Part shown: positions 15,072-23,187 of the stretch, in pieces
Numbering within the stretch: the first letter of the stretch is position 1
How the letters are laid out: each line of letters opens with the position of its first letter
Assembly (NCBI GenBank): GCA_946537305.1
Contig: CAMNFR010000023.1
Coordinates: 1 to 35,102 of the forward strand
Origin: an uncultured Lachnospiraceae bacterium
GTDB lineage: Bacteria; Bacillota; Clostridia; Lachnospirales; Lachnospiraceae
DNA length: 35,102 nucleotides
Direction of reading: 5' to 3'
The notes under the pieces: generated by a model
The model's input: only the letters and a program-made list of their open reading frames with translations
What the model was told of the DNA's origin: nothing
Database searches by the model: none
Translations under genes and position numbers: made by a program

Positions 15072-17999
15072 ATGAGACTCAGAAAGATGTTCCTGAACAT
15101 CAATGGCGTGGATCGCGTATTTATGTGTGATCCTGACAACGACAGGCTGTCGGATGTGCTGAGAAGACTGGGCCTGACCGGCGTGAAGGTCGGCTGCGGC
15201 ACCGGTGTCTGCGGATCCTGCTCTGTCATTTTGGACGGAAAGGTGATCCGTTCCTGCACCCGTAAGATCAAGGCGGTCAAGGATTACGCGAAGGTGACCA
15301 CCATCGAGGGTATCGGTACACCTCAGCATCTGCATCCCCTGCAGGTGGCGTGGATGCACTGCGGTGCGGTCCAGTGCGGCTTCTGTGTGCCCGGCTTTAT
15401 TGTGTCCGCGTATCAGCTGCTGCAGGAGAATCCGGATCCCACCCGTGAAGAGGTGCGTGACTGGTTCCAGAAGACCCGCAATGTCTGCCGCTGCACCGGT
15501 TACAAGCAGATCACGGACGCTGTCATGGCAGCGGCGAAGGTGATGCGCGGCGAATGCGCCATCGAGGATATCATGTACAAGGCTCCCGAAGACGGTGAAT
15601 ATTATGGCACCAGCATCGTTCGTCCGGATGCGCTGGGCAAGGTCACCGGTCTGACGGATTACGGCGATGATCAGGCTCTGAAGATGCCCGAGGGCACGCT
15701 GTTTGCTGCAGTGGTGCAGCCCCGTGTGGCTCATCACGCAAAGATCCTGGCCATCCATACCGAAGAAGCTGAGAAGATGCCCGGCGTGGTGAAGGTCATC
15801 ACCGCCAAGGATATCTATGCGCTGGGCGGCACCAACCTGATGGGTGAGGGCCAGTTCCATGAGAGAAGCACCGTTCTGAAGCCTTCCCGTAAGATCCTGC
15901 AGGATGAGAAGATCTTCCGCTGGGGCGATGTGACTGCTCTGGTTGTGGCACGCACCAACAAGGAAGCCCGCGCGGCGGCCGCGAAGGTCACCATGGAATT
16001 CGAAAAGCTGCCGGAATACACCAGCTATCTGGATGCTGTCATGCCTGATGCCATGCGCATCCATGAAGATACCGATAACATCTTTGCGGAGCAGCCGGTC
16101 CTGAAGGGTGAAGGCCTGAAAGATCCCGAGAACGTCCGCGAGCTGATCGACAACGCCCCTCATGTGGTCGAGGGAAGCTTCCACTCCACCCGTGAGCCGC
16201 ACCTGTCCATCGAGGGCTGCGTGGCCCAGGGCTACTGGTCGGATGATGACATGCTGACCATTCAGTGTAAATCTCAGTGCGTGTACTCCTCCGTGGGACG
16301 TATCGGCGCAGCCAGCCTGAACATCCCGAGAGAGAAATACCGCATCCTGATGAACCCCACCGGCGCCAGCTTCGGATGGTCCACCAATGCCGGTGATATC
16401 GCTCTCGTGGCCGCTGCCGTGGCAGTGACCGGTGAGCCTGTTTCCCTGTCCATGTCCTACGAGGAGCATCAGCACTTCTCCGGCAAGCGCTGCCCGTCCT
16501 ATTCCAACGGCCGTCTGGCCTGCGACGAGGATGGCCGCATCATCGCCGCTGAGTTCGATGTGGGACTGGACCACGGTGCCTACTCCTGGGGCGGCGACGA
16601 TGTTATGACCAAGCCTGCCCGCTTCACGTTCTGGCCGTACTATGTTCCCAACGTGGCTGGTCTGGTCCGCGTGGCAAATGTCAACCATGCCTTCGGTACC
16701 GCGTATCGTTCCTACGGTTCCCCTCAGGCCTATACCCTGTCCGAGCCGCTGATGGATATGATGGCAGAAGAACTGGGCATGGATCCCTTCGAGTTCCGTT
16801 ATAAGAACATCGCCCGTCCGGGTGAGACCAATATCAACAGCTATCCTTTCAAACAGTATCCGATGGAAGCCATGATGGATCGCATGCGTCCCATCTATGA
16901 GGAGGCGAAGGCCCGCGCGAAAGCGGAGACCACACCCGAAAAGATGCGCGGCGTCGGCATTTCCTGGGGCGGCTTCAACGTAACGGAAGGTGAGAACGAC
17001 TCCGCGACGGTCGCACTGGAGCTGGGTGAGGATGGCAAGATCTGGAAATACGACACCTGGCACTGCATGGGTCAGGGCGGCGCCGTAGGTTCCGTGATGG
17101 TCACCCTGGAGGCCCTGAAGCCTCTGCACCTGACGCCCGATGATATCCAGCTGGTACAGAACGACACCAAGCTTTGCCCGGATACCGGTATGGCCGGTGC
17201 CAGCCGTTCCTTCTATATGGATGGTCTGGCCACCAAGATCGCCGGCGAGAAGATGCTGGCTGCCATGAAGAAGGAAGACGGCACCTACCGCACCCGCGAG
17301 GAGATGATCGCGGAAGGTCTGCCTACCAAGTTCTACGGCAAGCATGAGAACTCCATCGATCCCGAACTGGTACGTCCGGATCCCAACACCGGTATCGGCG
17401 ATCCGTCTCCCGCTTACACCTACTGCCTGAACCTGGCAGAGGTCGAGGTAGACGCGGCGACCGGTAAGACCACGGTCCTGAAGTTCACCTGTGTGGACCA
17501 CGTGGGCCGCATCGGCAACCTGCAGGCGGTCAACGGCCAGGCATATTCCGGCATCTCCCATGGTATCGGTTTCGCTCTGTCCGAGGATTATGATGATGTG
17601 AAGAAGCATGCCAATATGCTGGGTGCCGGCGTACCTTATATCAAGGATACGCCCGATGACATCACCGTCATCCACATGGACGACACCATCGAGTCCGGCC
17701 CGTTCGGTTCCTCCGGTGCGTCCGAGGCCTTCCAGGCATCCCCGCACTGCGCGGTCCTGAACGCCATTTACAATGCCACCGGCGTTCGTATCCACGAGCA
17801 GCCCGCGCTGCCCGCCAAGGTAAAGGCCGGCCTGGATGCCATCGCCCGCGGCGAGAAGCCTTATGTGCCTCAGAAATACTATCTTGGACCGGAAATGTAC
17901 GAGAGACTGGAAGATATCGTGGCTAATCCTGTACCGTTCAACAAGAACGAAGGATACTACGTATCTCTGGATGATCCGAATGCGGAGAGACCTTTCTAA
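15072..17999 (+). CDS. mop: molybdenum aldehyde oxidoreductase, Mop type
   Basis: A one-chain molybdenum hydroxylase (xanthine oxidase family) of 975 residues, organised like Desulfovibrio gigas Mop: no FAD domain. The plant-type [2Fe-2S] site has Cys42, 47, 50 and 62 (CGTGVCGSC). The second [2Fe-2S] site has Cys102, 105, 139 and 141 (QCGFC, CRCTG). The molybdopterin domains follow, with YRSYGSPQ in the place of the usual FRGFG-type motif and GASEAF near the end, whose Glu885 fits the catalytic Glu. It probably oxidises aldehydes to acids, passing electrons on through Fe-S partners. AAAGGAGG at 15054-15061 supports the start. A terminator separates it from the accessory genes. The substrate is not deducible. 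Confidence 0.92.
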   Translation: MRLRKMFLNINGVDRVFMCDPDNDRLSDVLRRLGLTGVKVGCGTGVCGSCSVILDGKVIRSCTRKIKAVKDYAKVTTIEGIGTPQHLHPLQVAWMHCGAVQCGFCVPGFIVSAYQLLQENPDPTREEVRDWFQKTRNVCRCTGYKQITDAVMAAAKVMRGECAIEDIMYKAPEDGEYYGTSIVRPDALGKVTGLTDYGDDQALKMPEGTLFAAVVQPRVAHHAKILAIHTEEAEKMPGVVKVITAKDIYALGGTNLMGEGQFHERSTVLKPSRKILQDEKIFRWGDVTALVVARTNKEARAAAAKVTMEFEKLPEYTSYLDAVMPDAMRIHEDTDNIFAEQPVLKGEGLKDPENVRELIDNAPHVVEGSFHSTREPHLSIEGCVAQGYWSDDDMLTIQCKSQCVYSSVGRIGAASLNIPREKYRILMNPTGASFGWSTNAGDIALVAAAVAVTGEPVSLSMSYEEHQHFSGKRCPSYSNGRLACDEDGRIIAAEFDVGLDHGAYSWGGDDVMTKPARFTFWPYYVPNVAGLVRVANVNHAFGTAYRSYGSPQAYTLSEPLMDMMAEELGMDPFEFRYKNIARPGETNINSYPFKQYPMEAMMDRMRPIYEEAKARAKAETTPEKMRGVGISWGGFNVTEGENDSATVALELGEDGKIWKYDTWHCMGQGGAVGSVMVTLEALKPLHLTPDDIQLVQNDTKLCPDTGMAGASRSFYMDGLATKIAGEKMLAAMKKEDGTYRTREEMIAEGLPTKFYGKHENSIDPELVRPDPNTGIGDPSPAYTYCLNLAEVEVDAATGKTTVLKFTCVDHVGRIGNLQAVNGQAYSGISHGIGFALSEDYDDVKKHANMLGAGVPYIKDTPDDITVIHMDDTIESGPFGSSGASEAFQASPHCAVLNAIYNATGVRIHEQPALPAKVKAGLDAIARGEKPYVPQKYYLGPEMYERLEDIVANPVPFNKNEGYYVSLDDPNAERPF

Positions 18000-18013
18000 A
18001 TACTTCCGCGGGT

Positions 18014-18057
18014 AAGAAGATTATCTTCTTGTGGGCATAAAATTGATATGATACCAT
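18014..18057 (+). promoter_or_regulatory. inverted repeat and possible weak promoter
   Basis: AAGAAGA-TTA-TCTTCTT (18014-18030) is a perfect inverted repeat without a U-run. It is followed by TTGTGG (18029-18034), a 17-base spacer and TACCAT (18052-18057), a weak promoter candidate for the accessory genes. Its start point would fall inside the left arm of the next terminator. Confidence 0.3.
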
Positions 18058-18095
18058 ATACCCATGGGCCGCAAAGCTCATGGGTATCTTTTTTC
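18058..18095 (+). terminator. intrinsic terminator between mop and its accessory genes
   Basis: 12-bp stem ATACCCATGGGC (18058-18069) / GCTCATGGGTAT (18076-18087) with one G-T pair and a 6-base loop, followed by CTTTTTT. It should end most mop transcripts and keep the accessory genes at a lower level. Confidence 0.8.
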
Positions 18096-18124
18096 AGAAT
18101 TGTTTCAATGGGAGGAGGCGGAGC

Positions 18125-20485
18125 ATGGCCGAAAAGAAAGACACAAGCTTTCTGGAGTCGTTTGGAGAAATCTTAAAAACAAAATGCCGCCAGGATGAAC
18201 CGCCGTTCTGCACGGTGGCCTGCCCTTTTCACCTGGATATAAAGGACCTGGAGTCAAAGTGGGAGAGCGGGCGCTGGAATGCGGCGTACCGTGCTTTTCA
18301 GACAGAGGTCGGCTTCCCGGTCATTGTTTCCGCGATTTGTCCCAGGCCCTGTGAAAAGGCCTGCATCCTAAAGGAACGCGGCGGCTCGCTGTCGGTCGGA
18401 GAGCTGGAACGTGCTTCTATCCGTCTCGCGAAACGCCGGACGCCGAACGCCTATAATCTCCCCGCAAAGCCGCAGCGCGCGGCGATCATCGGGGGAGGAC
18501 TTTCGGGCCTTGGCTGTGCCCTGCGGCTGTGCAATAAGAAGTACCAGGTCACCATTTTTGAGCGGGGAGAGGTCCTGGGCGGACACGCCAGGGAGCAGAT
18601 GGATCCGGAGGTCTTTGATGAGGAGATCCGGAATCAGTTCCAGTTCGAAAAGCCGGACCTGCGGCTGCTCACAGAGGTGGTCAGAGAGGCGGCAGAGCCG
18701 GCCGGATGCGAGGCGGTGCTCTTTGCTGACATATGCAGTACATTCGATGTGGTTTATGTGGCGACCGGCGCGGGCGGAGAGGACTTCGGATTGACGCCGG
18801 ATCCGGCGGGTGCCTTTGCCACGACGGTGCCGGGGGCCTTTTTGGGCGGAGCGATGACCGGCGCGAATGACGTGACGGCGCTGGCACAGGGCCTTCGCGC
18901 TTCGCTGGCCATGGAGCGATACATAAAGACCGGCCTGATGAACGAGCCGGCGGATACGACAGATACAAAACTGGTACTGGATCCGAGGCTGATCCCGGAA
19001 AATCCGGCGGTGGTCCCGGCGGATACCGAAGCCGGTTATACAGCGGCGGAGGCTGCCGAAGAAGCGAAGCGTTGCCGGAAATGTTCCTGCGACATCTGCA
19101 TACAGGAGTGTGATCTGATGCGGATCCAGCAGAAAACGCCCAGCCGGCTGTATGAAGAATCCTATATTACCGTGCGTCCCAGCACCCTGGCGAATGACGG
19201 TCGCTGGGCCACCCGGCGGATCGCGTCCTGCGATCAGTGCGGTCTGTGCAAAACGGTCTGTCCGCAGCGGATCGACATGGGGGAATTCCTGCTGCAGAGC
19301 CACCGCGGACTGAAAGAGACAGATGCGATGCCGTGGGCCTTTCATGATTACTGGCTGCGGGATATGCAATTTTCCCGGTCGGAAGCTTCTCTGCTGATCA
19401 ATGGCGGTGAGGGCGGTTATGTCCTGTTCCCGGGATGTCAGATGGCAGCCTCCGATCCTGACTATGTGACGGATGCCTTCGGCTGGATGCGGGAGCATTT
19501 CCCGGAGGCCGGGCTGTGGCTGAACTGCTGCGGCGCGCCGGCGGTCTGGGCGGTGGAGGATGAGCTTCACGCCGAACATCTGCAGGATCTTACGGATCAA
19601 TGGACACAGCTGGGATGTCCGACCCTGGTCTTCACCTGTCCCACCTGTCGGAAGATGTTCGATCGGTACCTGCCACAGATCCCCGGGGTCTTTCTGGAGG
19701 AATTGATGGCTGTACACGGCGTGCCTGGCGAAGGTACAGGGAGCGGTGCGCTTGGAGAAGGCGCGGAGTGCGGTGCTCCGGTAAGAACAGCGGAATTTGC
19801 TGTCTTTGATCCCTGCGCCAGCCGGGACTATCCGCAGCTGCAGCAGGCGGTGCGGAAGCTGGCAGACCGTCTGGGCGTGCGGTATGAGGATCTGTCCCAC
19901 ACCGGGGATCTGGCGCGGTGCTGCAGCTTTGGCGGACAGTATGCGATCGCGGCGCCGGATTATGCAAAGCGCGTGCGCATGGAACGTGCGGAGGAATCCC
20001 CGCTGCCTTATATTACCTATTGTGTAAATTGCCGTGATACCTTTGCTTCCCGCGGTAAGGAGAACGTACACATTCTGGATCTTGCCTTTGGAAGAACAGA
20101 CCGGCGGAGAGAAACGCCAACACTGACAGGGCGGTGGGAGAACCGCCGGCATCTCCGGGAGGTGCTTGCAGAAAAGTACGCTGCGGCGGCCGGAGGAGAT
20201 CCGGAAACGGAGAGCAGGAAGGAAATGAGTAAGATGAAACTGCTGGCAGAGAAGGAACTGGAAAAAAAGCTTTCCGATCAGTATATCCTGATCTCCGATA
20301 TGGAAGAAGTCGTTGCTTATTGTGAGGAAAACGGCTGCGGTGTGTGGAATCCGGCGACCGGTCATATCACCGGGCATAAGAAGCTGGGCCATATGACCTA
20401 CTGGGCCGAGTATGAGAGCCTTCCGGACGGCACCTTCCGACTGTGGAACGGATATGCACACCGGATGAACCTGGAGGGGGAGTAA
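18125..20485 (+). CDS. Fe-S/FAD oxidoreductase (DVU_1558-like dicluster protein)
   Basis: 786 residues in several modules. The N-terminus (about 1-110) has two Cys groups (21/29/33 and 72/76/80: CPRPCEKAC) like the [4Fe-4S] part of glutamate synthase small subunits. The Rossmann motif IIGGGLSGLG follows at about 121-130. A ferredoxin-type dicluster module has CRKCSCDICIQEC and CDQCGLCKTVCP. A CCG-domain-like part resembles heterodisulfide reductase or glycolate oxidase subunits (NCCGAPA, CPTC, CCSFGG, CVNC). The last 85 residues form a separate small domain (GCGVWNPATGH; YAHRM). It probably carries electrons between the molybdenum enzyme and a carrier. GGAGGAGG at 18111-18118 supports ATG 18125 over 18080, which lies in the terminator. 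Confidence 0.85.
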   Translation: MAEKKDTSFLESFGEILKTKCRQDEPPFCTVACPFHLDIKDLESKWESGRWNAAYRAFQTEVGFPVIVSAICPRPCEKACILKERGGSLSVGELERASIRLAKRRTPNAYNLPAKPQRAAIIGGGLSGLGCALRLCNKKYQVTIFERGEVLGGHAREQMDPEVFDEEIRNQFQFEKPDLRLLTEVVREAAEPAGCEAVLFADICSTFDVVYVATGAGGEDFGLTPDPAGAFATTVPGAFLGGAMTGANDVTALAQGLRASLAMERYIKTGLMNEPADTTDTKLVLDPRLIPENPAVVPADTEAGYTAAEAAEEAKRCRKCSCDICIQECDLMRIQQKTPSRLYEESYITVRPSTLANDGRWATRRIASCDQCGLCKTVCPQRIDMGEFLLQSHRGLKETDAMPWAFHDYWLRDMQFSRSEASLLINGGEGGYVLFPGCQMAASDPDYVTDAFGWMREHFPEAGLWLNCCGAPAVWAVEDELHAEHLQDLTDQWTQLGCPTLVFTCPTCRKMFDRYLPQIPGVFLEELMAVHGVPGEGTGSGALGEGAECGAPVRTAEFAVFDPCASRDYPQLQQAVRKLADRLGVRYEDLSHTGDLARCCSFGGQYAIAAPDYAKRVRMERAEESPLPYITYCVNCRDTFASRGKENVHILDLAFGRTDRRRETPTLTGRWENRRHLREVLAEKYAAAAGGDPETESRKEMSKMKLLAEKELEKKLSDQYILISDMEEVVAYCEENGCGVWNPATGHITGHKKLGHMTYWAEYESLPDGTFRLWNGYAHRMNLEGE

Positions 20486-20488
20486 CAG

Positions 20489-20707
20489 ATGCAGGAACAA
20501 TATCAGCCAGAGCTTGGGGGACTTCCCGAGATCCGGTGCCGGCGGTGTGATCTTGTGATGGAACCGGCCGAAACATATTTTGAATATCTGGATCACGGCT
20601 TTCACACAAAGCTTCTTCGCTGCCCAAAGTGCGGTGAGGTATATATCCCGGAGGATCTTGCCCGCGGGAAAATGGCGGAAGTAGAGCAGAATCTAGAGGA
20701 TAAATAG
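20489..20707 (+). CDS. small four-Cys redox protein (DVU_1557-like)
   Basis: 72 residues with two CxxC pairs, RCRRC (Cys17, Cys20) and RCPKCG (Cys45, Cys48), a rubredoxin- or zinc-ribbon-like arrangement able to hold one iron or zinc. The segment between them (EYLDHGFHTKLLRCPKCGEVYIP is the family's core; only the Cys pairs are needed for the call) is aromatic-rich. It starts 3 bases after the stop of the dicluster oxidoreductase, so it is translationally coupled to it. I recall the DVU_1557 family of redox proteins in the same gene order in Desulfovibrio. The role is inferred as an electron-transfer or metal-handling partner. Confidence 0.75.
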   Translation: MQEQYQPELGGLPEIRCRRCDLVMEPAETYFEYLDHGFHTKLLRCPKCGEVYIPEDLARGKMAEVEQNLEDK

Positions 20708-20736
20708 CAGAGCGGGAGAATAGGAAGTCATAGAGT

Positions 20737-22119
20737 ATGATGCGAAAAGACATGACCTATAGTGTGTGCCCCATCTGTCTGAAGCGGATTCCGGCGGAAC
20801 GGATCCACGAAGGGCAGAAGGTGCAAATGGTCAAAATCTGCCAGGAACATGGCATGTTTACGGCACCACTGTGGAGAGGAAATGTTTCGTGGGGAATCTG
20901 GAAGGGGCGTATAGAGCCGCTCCGGGAGGATGAGTGCCTGCAGTGCGGAGCGTGTACGGGGCTTTGTCCGGATCACCGGCGGGCGACCTGCTGTACGCTG
21001 CTGGAGGTGACGGGCCGCTGCAACAGGAACTGTACGTTCTGCTTCGCAGGCGAGTGTGAAGAGGCGGATCCGCCGCTGGAGCAGGTGAAGGCCTGGATCC
21101 GGGACCTGACGGTGCCCGGGGAGACCTTCCTGCAGCTTTCCGGCGGGGAACCTACCTTGCGGGAGGATCTGCCGGAAATCGTAGCCTTTGCCCGTGAGTG
21201 CGGGTGCCGCTATGTTCAGCTCAATTCCAACGGCGTGCGCTTGGCGGAGGACGTGGATTATGTCAGGCGGCTGGCGGAGGCCGGTCTGTCCTTTGTCTTT
21301 TTGCAGTTCGACGGCGTTTCCGATGATGTTTACGTGCGGCTCCGCCGAGGGCCGATGATGCAGATCAAGGAGCGGGCGATCGAAAACTGCGGCAGATACG
21401 GACTGGGCGTGACGCTGGTCCCGGTGGTCGTGCCCGGCGTGAACACGGACCAGATCGGGGATATCCTGCGGTATGGGATCTCGCGCTCCCCTGTTGTGCG
21501 GGGCGTGCATTTTCAGCCGGTCAGTTATTTTGGGCGGATGCCGCGGATGCCGCGGGATGAGGACCGCTTTACGCTGGATGAATTGATCAAAGAAATCGCT
21601 GTACAGAGCGGCGGCCTGATCGCAGAGGAGAATCTGGCGCCGTCCTGCTGCGACCACCCGATGTGCGGCTTTCACGCCGATTTTGTGGTGATGCCGGACG
21701 GGAGCCTGCGGCCGCTGACAAAGCGCAGCACGGCCTGCTGCTGTCACGGAAGCAGCCTGCCGGAAGAAGATCCCGCCAGGAAGAACCGAGAATTTATCGG
21801 GAGACGATGGTCCTCCGGCGGAGGAAAGAAAGCGGAAGGCGTAACGGCAGCGGAAAACGAACCGGTGATGAAAACGGGAGAGGACGGTATGCCGGATCTT
21901 TCCGATATGGATACCTTCCTGTCCTATGGCCGGACGTACGGTTTTACCGTGACATCCATGGCCTTTCAGGACGCAGGAAATCTGGATTTTGAGCGGATGC
22001 GGCAGTGCAGCCTGCATGTATACCGGGATGGAAAGAAAATTCCGTTCTGCGCGAACTATCTGACACCCTTTCCGGCGGAAAATGTGAACGGCGGGTTCAG
22101 AATCATGTCGATGAAATAG
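20737..22119 (+). CDS. Cys-rich radical SAM protein (TrsS-like)
   Basis: 460 residues. The N-terminal treble-clef-like unit has Cys11, Cys14, Cys35 and His38 (CPIC...CQEHG), as in the MJ0619/Tes branch of radical SAM enzymes. A ferredoxin-like group follows (Cys67, 70, 73, 77), then Cys85-86. The radical SAM motif is CNRNCTFC (Cys95, 99, 102), with GGEPT at 136-140 for SAM binding. The C-terminal half adds Cys304, 305, 310, the triplet 334-336 and PFCANYLT (Cys438), suggesting further clusters. It cleaves SAM to a radical; its substrate is unknown. I recall this family as TrsS, some members being selenoproteins; no in-frame UGA is present here. Co-transcribed with the genes on both sides. Confidence 0.85.
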   Translation: MMRKDMTYSVCPICLKRIPAERIHEGQKVQMVKICQEHGMFTAPLWRGNVSWGIWKGRIEPLREDECLQCGACTGLCPDHRRATCCTLLEVTGRCNRNCTFCFAGECEEADPPLEQVKAWIRDLTVPGETFLQLSGGEPTLREDLPEIVAFARECGCRYVQLNSNGVRLAEDVDYVRRLAEAGLSFVFLQFDGVSDDVYVRLRRGPMMQIKERAIENCGRYGLGVTLVPVVVPGVNTDQIGDILRYGISRSPVVRGVHFQPVSYFGRMPRMPRDEDRFTLDELIKEIAVQSGGLIAEENLAPSCCDHPMCGFHADFVVMPDGSLRPLTKRSTACCCHGSSLPEEDPARKNREFIGRRWSSGGGKKAEGVTAAENEPVMKTGEDGMPDLSDMDTFLSYGRTYGFTVTSMAFQDAGNLDFERMRQCSLHVYRDGKKIPFCANYLTPFPAENVNGGFRIMSMK

Positions 22120-22130
22120 GAGATTGAATC

Positions 22131-22736
22131 ATGAAGATTGCCATTTGCTGCGAGACGGAAGATGCGGGCGGTCTGGTCGCAAAGGATTTTAAAAGCAGCC
22201 CCTTTTTGCTGCTGATCGATTCGGAAAAGAATGTGATCTACCATGTATACGGGAAGCAGGATCCCGAAAACCTTGTTTTTGCGGAGAAGATTGCCGCCGA
22301 GAACTGTGAGGCGGTGATCTGCGGCCCCATTGAAAAAGAAGCCTTTGAGAAGATCGCGGGTGCGGGCGTCAGCCGGTTCGACGGGAGCGGCCACAAGGCA
22401 CAGCGGGCCTATGTTTCGTTTCTGCGCAACAAACTGCCCCTGATCCGGGATTATATCGGCGGGCCGGGACCCGTAGGGCACAGCCATGATCTGTCCTGTG
22501 ACTGCGGTGAGGATGAGCATGATCATGAGGGAAATGACCATCCTACGCCGGAGCAGATCGCGCAGGAGGCCGCGGCCCGGCTGAGACGCGAAGATACACT
22601 GTTTATGCTTTCCGAGGAAGATGCGGACGTGCTTCCGGATGAGATCGAAATCCCGGACGGGCTGAGCAGGGAGGAAATGGAAGCCTACCTGAAGAATCTG
22701 GTAGAAGACAGTATGCAGGCAGGCTCGGGAGAATAA
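22131..22736 (+). CDS. NifX/NifB-like cofactor-binding protein with His/Cys tail
   Basis: 201 residues. Residues 1-110 follow the dinitrogenase iron-molybdenum cofactor (NifX/NafY/NifB C-terminal) fold: start MKIAICCE, strand FLLLID and ending AVICGPIEKEAFEKIAGAGV. This fold carries metal clusters or cofactor precursors. After it comes a His/Cys-rich segment (His117, His119, Cys123, Cys125, His130, His132, His137) of the kind that binds metal, then an acidic helical tail. It sits 11 bases after the radical SAM gene, so it is likely a partner that receives or delivers a metal-containing intermediate for the molybdenum enzyme. That role is inferred. Confidence 0.72.
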   Translation: MKIAICCETEDAGGLVAKDFKSSPFLLLIDSEKNVIYHVYGKQDPENLVFAEKIAAENCEAVICGPIEKEAFEKIAGAGVSRFDGSGHKAQRAYVSFLRNKLPLIRDYIGGPGPVGHSHDLSCDCGEDEHDHEGNDHPTPEQIAQEAAARLRREDTLFMLSEEDADVLPDEIEIPDGLSREEMEAYLKNLVEDSMQAGSGE

Positions 22737-22758
22737 AGGAAAAGGAGGAGCGGGCGGA

Positions 22759-23187
22759 ATGAACAAAGAAAATGTGGCGGATAAATTCAAGGCCGGGATC
22801 GACTGCTCTCAGGTGGTCCTGGGATACTGTGCGGAACAGCTGGGTATCACCCGCGAAGAGGCATGGCGGATCGCGTCAGCCTTCGGCGGCGGCATGGGCA
22901 TCGGAGAAACCTGCGGCGCGGTGGCCGGAGCGATGATCGCGATCGGCATGCGTTACGGGCAGGTCCGGGAAAATGATCCGGAGCAGAAGGCCGTGATGAA
23001 GCAGAAGAGACAGGAATTTCTGGAGGAGTTCCTGGAACGTTACCCCTCCTGCAGGTGCAGAGAGATCCTGAAGCATGACATTTCGGATCCGGAGGAGCGG
23101 CAGAAGATCATGGAGGCGGGCCTCCTGTTTGATCTTTGCCCCGAGGTGGTGCTGGATGCCATGGATATTCTGGATGGGATCCTGTGA
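22759..23187 (+). CDS. C-GCAxxG-C-C family protein (DVU_1555-like)
   Basis: 142 residues of the C-GCAxxG-C-C family, whose conserved Cys residues are thought to bind a metal or cluster; the biochemical role is unknown. Visible: Cys16 and Cys24 near the N-terminus, FGGGMGIGETCGAVAGA with Cys52 in the core motif (CGAxxG), Cys98 and Cys100 (CRC) and Cys127. AAAGGAGG lies upstream of ATG 22759. Its stop codon (23185-23187) overlaps by one base the ATG of the following gene, so the two are translated in a coupled way. Confidence 0.85.
   Translation: MNKENVADKFKAGIDCSQVVLGYCAEQLGITREEAWRIASAFGGGMGIGETCGAVAGAMIAIGMRYGQVRENDPEQKAVMKQKRQEFLEEFLERYPSCRCREILKHDISDPEERQKIMEAGLLFDLCPEVVLDAMDILDGIL

Noticed and set aside
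14964-17795. Open frame of 943 codons on the minus strand opposite mop
   Set aside because: It is the mirror of a gene with strong codon bias; the translation is His/Gly-rich without any family motif, and no ribosome site precedes it. The plus-strand product has complete Fe-S motifs.
18368-20605. Open frame of 745 codons on the minus strand opposite the dicluster oxidoreductase
   Set aside because: Arg/Pro/Leu-rich shadow with no motifs, spanning the boundary of two real plus-strand genes.
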